64,000 nt of DNA, taken from assembly GCA_031002005.1 (NCBI GenBank), contig CM061914.1, forward strand, positions 192,962,685-193,026,684. Reading direction: 5' to 3'. Shown piece by piece: positions 1 to 10,160 of this stretch (within the stretch, counting starts at the first letter, position 1; each line of letters opens with the position of its first letter). Below the pieces are notes generated by a model, which was not told the DNA's origin, did not search any database, and saw nothing but the letters and a program-made list of their open reading frames with translations. This DNA is from Vandiemenella viatica. Its lineage: Eukaryota > Arthropoda > Insecta > Orthoptera > Morabidae. The position numbers were made by a program, and so were the translations under genes.

Positions 1-419
1 TCGTATCTCATGTCGCAGCCAGCCAGACTCGTTGCTGGAACGAGTATCTCAATGGAGTCGTAAGCGAAAAAAGTGCTCTGACTAGATACTCGTGCAACAG
101 GTGGCCGGTGTCTACGTAGTTCGTAGTGGCTGGAACGAGATAAAAAATATATACATATATGTATACAGGAATTCCATTCACAGAGAAACCTAGCGTACCT
201 GACATACCTTTCACAGTGTGAATTTTAGAACCACTGAAATAATTTTTATTTTGGGTAACTTTGGAATTTCATTAAACCTTCGAGATATTCCTATGAAAAA
301 ACCGTTATCGTCTGTAATAATATCACGCCAGCTGTTTCGAGAAAGGAGACAAAAATCCGTAATCTGTGTTCCCACTTTGGGAAACTGCATTCGTGATTAT
401 AGCTAAGGGATAGAAGAGT

Positions 420-1195
420 TGGAAAAAATTACCGACATAAGAAGTGAACATTTCCCTAGGGACACTGATAGAATCATATTTATTTTTTTCTATAAGGTGG
501 TTTTGTCAAAAGCCATTATCTGCCTTCATATTTAACCAAAATCAATGAATGAGGTGTCATTTTAAAGTTTATGGTTTCCACAACGGTCACATCATATTTT
601 AAGAAAGGAATTTTTCAGGATTCGACCCTTAAAGGGCAAAAATGTCAACAATTCTAAAAAAGTGTTTTTTCTGTCACGTGCCATTTATCTCCCTGAATAC
701 CTAACTGAAATCGTTAAATGAAGTATCATTTTAAAGGTTAAGATCTCCGATTTGATTTAATCATATATTAAGACCCTTGAAGAGCAAAAGTATCAATATT
801 TCTGCTGCGCATTTTTGTGTCACGAGCCATTTATCTCGCTTCATATCTAACTTAAGTAGATGAATGAGCTATCGTATTAAACACTTAGGCCTCTGCTTTA
901 ATCACATCGTATCTTAAGAACGAAATTTTTCTGAATTTGACCCTTGAAGGACAAAAGTAATAAATGTGAAAGTCGCGTGTATGAGACAGTTCAGAGCCTA
1001 GCCACTAGATAGCAGCAGCACATGTCACAGAGATATTAATAAACTGCTTCACTGGCGTCGACTTCTGTTACGTACCTATCACACTAAACAAATAGACAAT
1101 TGAAACAAATGAGGTGTTTCTTCTTTCATTATCCTATTACAAATCCCAACTTTACTATCCACTGTATTCGCGAAATTTTCGCATGGGTCATCTAG
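420..1195 (+). mobile_element. Helitron-like element with internal tandem repeat, 3' end
   Basis: The right end has the layout of a Helitron 3' terminus: a short palindrome (gcgaaattttcgc, 1170-1182), nine bases, then CTAG (1192-1195) followed by T. Inside are about three diverged tandem units of roughly 160 bp (about 480-960), each with a 'ccatttatctc' block, an 'aatgaagtatcattttaaa' block and a 'gacccttgaagg' block. The same units and flank recur inverted at 50890-51330 and 56848-57755, so this is a dispersed family. No Rep/helicase coding is visible. The left boundary is uncertain; bases 1-420 may belong to it but show nothing diagnostic. Confidence 0.6.
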
Positions 1196-1838
1196 TTTAA
1201 AATTAAAACTCGAAATCGGCAGAAGTATGGGGGTAAGGAAAATACACTCAAACAATGTAAGATAGACTAGGTAGGGTGACAGGTATATAAACCCTCTCCA
1301 TCGAAATTAAATTAGTTAATAAGTCGTTCTAATTTAACGTTAACCACGTCTATCAGTCATGAATTCAGTTTTACCGTTTTTTGTTTTATATTAGCATAAT
1401 TACGACACTGCCACCGAAAAATATTCTGTTAAAAGGAAAAATTGAGCGCTGAGTTCATTTATATGTAAATGGCGTGCGAAGCGTCGGGCGAGGCTCGCAC
1501 AGCCGTAAAAGGCAGCCGACACGCAACAGCCCAAACAGAGGAGCCGTTACCGCACATCACAGGGGCCGCGGGGTACCACACACCAAGTTCATGATCTTGG
1601 AACCCCCCTCCGCCTTTCCATGTCACAGGTCCTCAGATAATTATGACTCCTCCCTTCGTGTGACGTCACATATTTTGCTATTTTAAATTTAGAAATTATG
1701 AAATTAAAAGAGTACAAATTATTTATAAATTTCTATCTAAAACATTTTTTAATAAAAACAACAATAAATCAAACATTTTAGAAAATTGAAATGACATAAT
1801 ATCAAATGAATGATACAAAATTTACTTTAATTTAATTC
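1196..1838. other. AT-rich interval, no gene recognised
   Basis: No coding region, repeat family or RNA gene could be supported here. A TATAAA lies near 1285, but no convincing initiator or reading frame follows it. Confidence 0.5.
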
Positions 1839-2083
1839 GATTTAATTGCCACCGGAGCACCCATTTCTCCTCTTTCCTGCACCCGCCTACTTTTGACCCC
1901 TACAAATTTCAACTTTTAATTGTTTCAACGTTTATTGTAAATTATTCATCATTTCTCCTGGTAACTTATTCCAATCCCCTTACCCACGAAAGAGAATCTT
2001 CCTGCACCCTTGTGCCTGAAATCGAGTGCCAGCTTGTGGTCATGGTCATCTTTTCCCTTCCATGCAGGAGTTGGAACGGGTGC
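1839..2083 (-). mobile_element. LINE family A (CR1/jockey-like), 3' end
   Basis: On the minus strand this is the 3' end of the commonest LINE of the window (called family A here). The tail is built from AATTAA-type repeats next to 'ccaccggagc', followed inward by the 'ctgaaatcgagtgccagctt' block that encodes the last residues of the reverse-transcriptase ORF (LALDFRHKG in better copies). It is 5' truncated and meets another copy of the same family in opposite orientation at 2084. Confidence 0.75.
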
Positions 2084-2518
2084 AAAAAAGGACTGCTAGA
2101 TTTGTCTCTGGAAATTATCGCAGAACACAATCAGTAACAGATTTGACAAAGGAATTGAAACATAATTCATTGGAAGACAGGAGAGGGTGAAGAGAGTCAT
2201 TGGAGTATGCAAGGCGTATGTTGGGGGTGAGTTGTGGAAAGATATTGATGTAAGAATTAAATGTAATGCATGGAAGGGAAAAGATTACCATCACCACAAG
2301 CAGGCCCTTGATTTCAGACAAAAGGTTGCGGGAAAATTCCCTCTCGAAGGTAAGGGCGTAAGGATTAATTACTAATAGAAATGATGAATGATTTAATAAG
2401 AATTTAAAGTTGAAAATCGTACTGGGCAAAAATAGGAGGATAGAGGAAACGGGAAAAGTGAGTGCGGAGGGGAATTGCCAACAATCCCAATTAAATTAAA
2501 TTAAAAAGTTTTGGTAAC
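2084..2518 (+). mobile_element. LINE family A, 3' end, opposite orientation
   Basis: Plus-strand 5'-truncated copy of family A. It reads through the end of the reverse-transcriptase ORF (ELERVQKRTARFVSGNY, then a region matching the RRVKRVMGVYKAY segment of other copies) and ends in an AATTAAATTAAA tail. It lies head-to-head with the copy at 1839-2083, giving an imperfect inverted pair. Confidence 0.75.
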
Positions 2519-2792
2519 TATAATACACTAAAAAAATCCAAATCAAATCTTTTTATTACAGTACTCGTAATTGATAGAAGTTTCACACTTCGATTCCTAT
2601 TATCGTTAGTTTTGGAATAATTTCAATACATATTTTTTTTAGCTAACCAGTAGGACATTCCTCATATAATAGTATATCGTCACATCCTCGCGCTCGTATT
2701 TCCAGTATAGATACAGACTTTCTCCACTCCTCCAAAATCAGCTTCACCGCACTCATTCCTCCATCATGGGGACAGTCTCTGGATTCAACCCG

Positions 2793-3270
2793 CCAAAGAG
2801 TCTACATCTACATCTACATGTACATCTACATCTATACTCTGCAATTCACAATTACTGTGGGTGGCAGAGAGTGCTAAGCACCAATCCAAATTCAGTGCAT
2901 TCCAATCCCGAACAGAACGAGGAAAGAAAGAATACATAGATTTATCAGTACGGCATCTTATTTCTCGAATCTTATCCATCCTGTCATTGCGACCTAAATA
3001 GGTTGGCGGAAGAAGTATTTCGTTGCATTCGTAAATTAAAGATTTTCGCATATTCTCCAACAAATTCAAACGAAAACGACGTCGCCTGTCCGCCAAATAA
3101 TCCCAGCCCAACCCACGTATCAGCTCTGTGACACTTACATAAGGACTGTAACTAGCAGTCACGAATCGAGCGGCTCTTCTCTGTACCTTCTCCAACGTAT
3201 CAATCAATCCCTTTCGATACGGATCCCAAATTGCACAACCGTATTCCTTCTCCCCTAGCTTGATGATCTT
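2793..3270 (-). mobile_element. LINE family B (jockey/CR1-like), 3' end with (GTAGAT)n tail
   Basis: The minus strand encodes the C-terminal part of a non-LTR reverse transcriptase ORF: LEKVQRRAARFVTASYSPY, then LGWDYLADRRRRFRLNLLEN and PRSVRDWNALN. The 3' end is a hexanucleotide repeat (tctaca/catcta on the plus strand, 2800-2835). A close plus-strand relative is at 28865-29255. The copy is 5' truncated near 3270. Confidence 0.8.
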
Positions 3271-3499
3271 TGCTTTTGAAAGTAATATCGCATAATTAAT
3301 TTTAAAAGATTTTAATGTTAATTTATACAGACAGTGAGATCATGTACATCAAAAACTCACTCTTCTTCACCACGTGAAATTTTGGGGTTTTACTCATCGT
3401 AAAATCTGGAGGTATGGTTTTAAGGCCTCATGCCGTTGCTGAATCCAAGGATTTTATACCCAGTGTCAGTCGTATTAAGTTCTAAAGGGGGAACTGAAG

Positions 3500-3797
3500 T
3501 GCTGCCATCTGTGTGATCAAACGTGTAACTATTTCAGAGTGTGACAAGTGTATTTTTGTTTGTGAAATGTGCAGTTTATGAGGCGGAGACTTGGTACCGT
3601 CCAGGCATTCACTTGATGGATGCGGAAAACGGCCCAAAAACCGCGTCAGGACGTCCTGGCTCGTGCCTGGTGCACTGTGCTTCCACCATCCAGTGTGCGG
3701 CGGCTCAGCGCACTCAGCCACACTGGCGGGTTATAAACCTGGGAGATTGCGTCGAAGAGTTGAGCCACTCGTAACAGAGCAGCTGGTTAATCCGACA
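3500..3797 (+). mobile_element. Possible LTR followed by a primer-binding-site-like motif
   Basis: This segment begins TG, ends CA and is followed after two bases by TTGGCGACCGA, which has the form of a retrotransposon primer-binding site (TGG first, complementary to a tRNA CCA end). A diverged copy with the same start, end and following motif lies at 4953-5151. Shared internal blocks include 'gtgtgacaagtgta', 'tttatgaggcg' and 'gcgggt.ataaacctggga'. No gag or pol is visible, so the LTR call is an inference. Confidence 0.4.
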
Positions 3798-3812
3798 ATT
3801 TGGCGACCGATT

Positions 3813-4938
3813 AAAGGCGGCTACACACGAGCCAATTTCGGTCCCAATGTGCAGGGGCAATCAGCAGGGCAATCGTAGGGAGCTTCCCTCCACACATCAC
3901 AATTTCGCTCCCAATTTTAGTCTACATTGTGATCGCAAGCGTTTAACAATGGCTCTTTTGATGTCAATGCGACAAAAAGTAGAAATCGTTTTAACAATAA
4001 CCTGTACTACAGTTTGTACTCAGTGAAAAAGAAGATATTGGGTGAATAAATGTATTTTATTAAGAAAAAAGTTATAAACATTTTGAGAATACCTAGAGCC
4101 AGGGCCGGATTAAGAAAGCGCGAGGCCCCTAGCAAATGTGAAGAAGAGGCCCTTGATTGTTGCCGTCCGGGGGACAATTGTAGAGCTAAAGGAGGCGGCG
4201 CGAGGCCCGTAGCATTTGCTACCTCCTGCTACGTGGTTAATCCGGTACTGCCTAGAGCCAGAAGATTTTAGAAATTTTGTCAGAGTAGATTCTGAAAGTT
4301 TTGCAGAGATATTCCACTTATATATGAAATACCCCGATGCGTGAAAGTATAAACGGCATATAACGATTTGACGTTACTTTGCAATTTTTGGTAAGTAGAC
4401 AAATCTGTGAAGATATTAAATTTAGATCGCCGATTTCACTACAAATGCTTTCAGACATTATACCTGAAATATATTGGGTTATCTACAAATTTCTAAAACA
4501 GTAGATTAAGGAAGAAAAAAAAAAATACTGCAAGTCCAATTCCTTGTAAAATTTGAGCAAAACTCGAAATCCTTCTTCCGCATTTTGCGGTTTATGTAGT
4601 TTTACTTGTGTTTGTTCCACAATTGGGGTGTAATTTTATAAATGTCGAAAATATTCGTCCACACCTCTTTCTCTTTAGGCATCTTAAACGACACACACGG
4701 CTAATGGCACGAAGTCCACTCACTTCCTGCTCCAAGCCGACTGAACCGAAATTGTCCCAATCGCGCTACGCACTTCACAGTTTGCTCCTTGTCTGCAGAA
4801 ACAATCTATGAATTGTTTGTCGGGTTCTGCCGATCTCCCGATATCGGGAGCAGCACATCCAATTTGGGTACTGACGTGGCACTCTCCAGGACTCCTGTCG
4901 GATTGCAGATTGGGACCGAAATTATGTCGCCTGTACCC
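3813..4938. mobile_element. Inverted-repeat element (candidate Harbinger-type MITE) hit by a hAT MITE
   Basis: The two ends carry an inverted block containing 'atttcggtcccaat' (about 3836 and, inverted, about 4908-4922), and both edges abut TTA(A), the usual PIF/Harbinger target. No transposase is readable. The hAT MITE at 4100-4250 lies inside it. The terminal bases match only partially, so superfamily assignment is tentative. Confidence 0.4.
4100..4250. mobile_element. hAT MITE, 151 bp, 8-bp TSD cctagagc
   Basis: The element starts cagggccggattaa and ends ttaatccggtactg, giving imperfect inverted termini. It is flanked by an exact 8-bp duplication cctagagc (4092-4099 and 4251-4258), the hAT hallmark. 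A much larger relative of the same family is at 61006-63338, just before the last exon of the host gene. Confidence 0.85.
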
Positions 4939-4952
4939 TGGTTTAATGGGAG

Positions 4953-5151
4953 TGTTGTCATCAGTCTGTTGAACGCGTAGATATGTTCAGCGTGTGACAA
5001 GTGTAGTTTTTGATTGTGAAATGTGTACTTTATGAGGCGAAGGTTGGGGACCGTCCTGGTTCGTGACCGCGCCATTGTACCTCCGGATCCACTGTGCGGC
5101 GCCACTGGCGGGTCATAAACCTGGGAAACTTGCGTCGGAGAGTTCACAGCA
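4953..5151 (+). mobile_element. Second, shortened LTR-like copy with PBS-like motif
   Basis: Starts TGTTGTCATC, ends CA, then two bases and TTGGCGACCGA at about 5154. It aligns with 3500-3797 but is about 100 bp shorter. A further motif ATTTGGCGCCCAAC, also primer-binding-site-like, occurs at about 5319. The stretch from 5152 to 5814 shows no coding sequence that I recognise. Confidence 0.4.
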
Positions 5152-5814
5152 ATTTGGCGACCGATGTAGGATGGAGCGTAGTCTACTGTCGCTGGGCGGT
5201 GTCGTTGATCCCTGTAGTGCAGACACGTGCTGCAGGGTGCGTTGCTCTGCACGAGCAATTAGAGCAGCTCCACAAAAACACGTCTGCCCGCTCGGGGAGG
5301 GGCGTTTTATGATTCATAAATATTTGGCGCCCAACTGGTCGGCGACACCTGATCACATAACGGTCGCCACGCGTAATGACTGCCAGCGGCCGAGTCCACG
5401 CGCTGACGTAAATACCGTACCTCACTTAAAGCGTCAGTCCGGTTTGGGTTTAAATTTCTTCTAATGATACAGTTGCCTCGCTGATCGATTAGCAGGAATT
5501 GATTGCTAGCTGGTGCACATGTTTCGTCGAGGAATAATTAAAAATAGTTTTTGTATTGCTTTCACAATTCAATAAATACATATTATCAATATTGAAATAC
5601 GGTTTTTGTATTCGGTGGAAAATGATGAAAGCTCTTTCACAACATTTACATTCAATACAGACTAGACTATGTTGTTAGTTTCCTTCCGACGTATATCGCT
5701 TACATAAAAGGCAATGTCTGTATGTGTATCTGATATGGATTAAAACACTGCATCAATTTTCCAGGTTTTTTTTTTTTTAGAAAATTATTTTGTTGTCAGG
5801 AGAAGTTTTAAAGC

Positions 5815-6310
5815 CATTTAATTTAATGTAAATACGATGGAGAGCACGCTCCAGTGGCAATTTCCGTACACACCCACCTTCCCCCTTTCTTGTACACACT
5901 CACTTTTGCCCTCTACAAATTTCAACTTGAAATTGTTTTGGTAAATAATTCATTCATCAATTCTCTTGGTAACTTATTCCAATCCCTGACACCGTTACCT
6001 AAAAAAGAGAATCTTCCCACCCCTTGTGCCTGAAATCGAGTGCCAGCTTGTGGTCACGGTCATCTTTTCCCTTCCATGCATTACTTATAATTCTTATACT
6101 AATATCTTCCCTCGCCTCATCACCAATATACACCTTGTACACTCCCATGACCCTCTTCACCCTCCTCCTGTCTTCCAATGAATCCCATTCCAGCTCTTTT
6201 ATCATATCGGTTACTGATTATGTTCTACGCTAATTTCCAGAGACAAATCTAGCAGCCCTTCTTTGCGCCTCCTCCAACCCCTGTATTTGATACAAAATGT
6301 GGGTCCCGTA
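5815..6310 (-). mobile_element. LINE family A, 3' fragment
   Basis: Minus-strand fragment with the family A 3' tail (5815-5850) and the end of the reverse-transcriptase ORF, including ELEWDSLEDRRR, VMGVYKVYIGDEA and DHKLALDFRHKG. 5' truncated near 6310. Confidence 0.8.
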
Positions 6311-6889
6311 CTATATCGATTTGACCTGTAGAAAGAAACCATCACTCTCACAAGAAGAATAGATTTAATGCATACGCCAGGTGGCACACGTAAAACATTT
6401 TTTATTTCGATAGCGCTGACAACAATGCGTGCGTGCAACAATATCGCACTGGCAATCGCACCATCCATAATTGGTTATCGGATAGATAATTCAGAATTTA
6501 AATTGCCAATGAATATGTAAACCAGTGAAATAACAATTTACAACATTTAAACAACATCAGAAATGAATAAAGTAATCTAGCAGTCCAGATAATATGGGAT
6601 GAACGTACAATGGGATATAAAAAATCGTCCGAATCATTGGATCGAACACTACAAGACTTACGTGGAAATGAGAGATCATTCGGTGGTTGCTAATATTGTT
6701 AGCAGGTGATTTTTGATACACACTAAATCTTATGTAGTGTTCAACACCAGCTGGTGAACTAAAGACACGTTAATAAATTATTGTCGACGACAAAATTAAA
6801 TTTCAAGACGATCCTTCCACAGGAGATTTTGTGATAAAATTATTGTATATTGGAAAATTACTTCGTGCGTGTAGGAGAGCCAACGGATT
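6311..6889. other. Intergenic interval, no gene recognised
   Basis: I see no conserved coding or repeat signature, only short open frames without recognisable motifs. Confidence 0.4.
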
Positions 6890-7939
6890 TGTTTTTATGT
6901 ATACCAAATGCAATCACCAGAAACATTGTATATCCAAGATAATAGCACTGAACTTAAAATTCAATAAAATAATAATTACAATTCGTGCGATCCAAAACAT
7001 AACAATCTTTGTGTTTAAACGAGAAATTCTTGTATCTATTTGCTATGTCGGAAACGGCTGTAAAGATTTTGATGAAATTTCATATTTAGATAACGTTTTG
7101 CTTCTCAAGTTTATCTAAATACAAGAAGGTGTCTTCCCTACAAAAACGAGATTTTACACAAAACGAAATATTCTCGCGTTTGGTATCTCGGAATCGGCAC
7201 TAACGCCATCTCGCATACTTTTCAGGTACTAGTAAGCCGACTGAAGTTAGTTAAGATTCTCTTTGATTAGTGCAAGGAACTCTTGTATATTTCTTATCGT
7301 TTGGAAAGGCACGGATCAGAATGTGTGAGGTCACTGCGAGGTATGAGCATAGTCTTATCGGAATGAACGAATTTATCACTAATGATGTGCTCGTCTAAAT
7401 AAATTACCACTAATTTTGCAGCATCCCAGGTTACAATTAAGAGTTCTATTTAACTTAGTAATAGCATTTTTCTTTAAAAAAAAATTATAATATGATAAAC
7501 CAAACGATCTCGAAAACGGCTCTAGCGATTTGGATGAAATTTTATATGCAGATAACGATTTGCTTTTAAAGTTTGTAACGCGATTGTAGAAAAAAAAAAG
7601 AGAAGCAATTCTTGTATTTGGTATCTCGGAAACGACTCTAATGCCATCTCGTGGACTAAGTTTTTATAATACATCTAATGTATCCAATCCAATACTATTA
7701 TACGAGCAACTCTTGTATATAGATTAAATTAAGTTCTCTCAGGATTTTGACGAAATCTTGGATACTGAACAGAAATCGAAAGATGCCGAGCGAAGATCAG
7801 TCACCCAGGTACTAATTATGTTTATGTAAACATCTAATTTTAATTCAATACAAAAATTGATACAAAACTTTCAATTTGTTCATTTAATGTATATGTTTAT
7901 TCAAATCTTGCAACAGTGAAACATTGTCGGGTCAGCTAG
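6890..7939 (+). mobile_element. Helitron-like element, second family
   Basis: The interval carries several diverged repeats of the block 'ggtatctcggaaacggctct...atttggatgaaatt' (about 7040-7110, 7180-7215, 7495-7580 and 7615-7660), a pattern I associate with insect Helitrons. The right end reads tcgggtcagCTAG (7936-7939) followed by T, with a weak hairpin (caacagtgaaacattg) just before it. No Rep/helicase frame is present, so it is a non-autonomous or decayed copy. The left end is not defined. Confidence 0.5.
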
Positions 7940-8116
7940 TCAGTTATAAATTATTGGATTATGCAACTGTTTACTGTAGCTAAGCAGACGATAACACCAC
8001 AAATATAGTTTTGTTTTGCTTAGCTGCGAATCGCGTTCCTCGCCCGCTTCATGTGGTTACCGGATCACAGCTGTGTGTTTCCTGCAAACTCCGGCAGGCG
8101 GCATATAGGTGTCAAT

Positions 8117-9030
8117 TAAGGATTGCAATCCCGCAGTGTTTTCAAGCCCGCGGGGTCCGCGCGGGATTTGTGCCAATCCCGCGGGATCCGTGCGGGATTT
8201 CATTGTAAAAATACGAAATTTCACATGTGAGGAAGACGGCGGAGGCAGCCGTCGAAGTATGGTGTTCCTACAACACAATTTGTCGATACACCCGTGAAAA
8301 TTTCATTATAACTGTTTTTACCTTTAGTCGAAATAATAACAAGGGGAAGAGGGATTAATCGAAAGCCTGAGCGGCACATGTAAGCAGGTGGCTTTCGTCA
8401 AAGAAACGCATTGAGGCAGTGGCCAAAACAACAATAAGTCAAGGGATATACAATATCCTTTTGATAGCTGTTAAATAAATAGGTACGCGATCGTTAAAAT
8501 TACGATAACATTAGTTTCATACCAATGAATAATCAAATTTTCAGCCGCAAATTAGGAAATTGTCACAATTACTTTATCTGCAAATGCAGAAAATGGGAAT
8601 AATGAAACCGTGAATAAAAAGCTGCAACCGTGTAGTTCAAATAACTTGTGCGACACTTAAAAATAACTATATAGTTATAAAATCGTACTAAATACGCATC
8701 ATAGCTCAAATTACAGAAATGTGTACTCGAAACAAACGTAAGTTTTGATGAATACGTGAAAGTGTATTTATTTACTTACGAATTACGAAGGTTGACAAAA
8801 ACAAACGCTTGTTCACATGAGTCAAATGTCAACTGGAAGGCTACAGGCAAACAGTGCAAAATATCCGACAGAGACCGAGTGGGGCAGCGAGTCACGCAGA
8901 CTGACTCCCGTTTCCGCCGGATTTTGCAGATTGCGGATCCGCTTAATTTTTTGCGGGATCCGTCAGACTGTCTAATGATGCGGGATCCCGCGGGATTGCG
9001 GGATCCCGCTTTGCTGGATTGCAATCCCTA
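8117..9030. mobile_element. Non-autonomous hAT element, 914 bp, 8-bp TSD gtgtcaat
   Basis: Termini are taaggattgcaatcc on the left and ggattgcaatcccta on the right (inverted, one mismatch), flanked by the exact 8-bp duplication gtgtcaat (8109-8116 and 9031-9038). Both subterminal regions are dense in GCGGGATCCCGC-like palindromes (8120-8200 and 8930-9010), probably the transposase-binding architecture. No transposase ORF lies between them. Boundaries are well supported. Confidence 0.85.
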
Positions 9031-9038
9031 GTGTCAAT

Positions 9039-9995
9039 CCTGAAATAATTCCGAATCAGTAGTTTCCTAAATAAAAGACGTAGCGAGAATTTTTTGTGGT
9101 TTTTCTGTTAAAGCTCGCACAAATCTTTGAATTGAAAGGGAACTCCACACATTTTCACAGTCATCAGGTTGCCAGCTTTCATTTCAAACCCTTGAAGAGT
9201 GTCCAAAGAAAATATTTTCTTCAAATCTCACCCTGAATAATTTTTGGGAATTTTTTTGGTCATAATTGTGTCAAGGTCAGTAAGAACATATTTCTAAGTT
9301 AAAGACTTCAGAAGTTATCTAGTTGTGACAGACTAACGGCCAAACCAGCTGATTCGTTTTTAATGGAAGATACGAAACAGTAAAAATTGTAAATAAGAAT
9401 GAAATACATATGGGGCTAATCATAAATAAAATTTCAGGTGCTCGGAACATTACACAATGTTTCTGCGTATAAATAATTGCTTAAGATAAGACATGTGATT
9501 TGAATATGATGTTCTGCTTTGCCTGGAAAGGGTTGACATTCTGTTTTCAACTTGATAATGCTGCTGATATACCACATATGACAATCTCACAACATTCCAT
9601 TCTTTTATATCATTATTATTCTTATTACATAATTTTTACTGTAGTTGTGATGAATAATTGTGTTAATATTTGTGAATTGATTCGTATTTTGCTGGGTTCT
9701 ACAAGTCGTGATTTGTGTACTCTTCGAGTATCGTTGACTAGCATTGTCAATAATCTTTGGCGCTGGCAGTAACAGCTGAACGGCCACACTCTTCGTGTCT
9801 GTAATTATTGTATGGCGCGAGTTTGATATTGATTGTATGAGATGTAAAATGATGTGAAGTGTATTTGGAGTCTGTTAAAATGCAGCAACAGCGTTTAAAT
9901 GCTACAATCAAGGAACTGTGTTAAAGTGATATTTCGTTCGAAACAGGGATTATCATTTCTACAATTAACAACAATACCTCTCATTTTTGTGTGGT
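9039..9995. other. Intergenic interval, no gene recognised
   Basis: AT-rich sequence without recognisable coding motifs or repeat termini. Confidence 0.4.
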
Positions 9996-10160
9996 TAGGG
10001 TAGGTGGGGTGTAAGTGTACGCACTGGGGTAAGTGTACGCAGTGTAAAATTTCGGCTCCACACAGCTAGGTTGGCAGCTATGTAGCATCATTAACTCGAC
10101 AACAATGCCAAACGGACTAGCACGGACTCTGAGCGCCATTCAGCAAGTGTTCTTGGCAAG

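Noticed and set aside
1280..1420. Core promoter and short gene after TATAAA at about 1285
   Set aside because: No initiator at the right spacing, and the following frame (MNSVLPFFVLY) stops after 11 codons.
5063..5464. 133-codon open frame
   Set aside because: It overlaps LTR-like non-coding sequence and has no recognisable domain.
6831..7118. 95-codon open frame
   Set aside because: It lies in Helitron-type repeat sequence and shows no protein motif.
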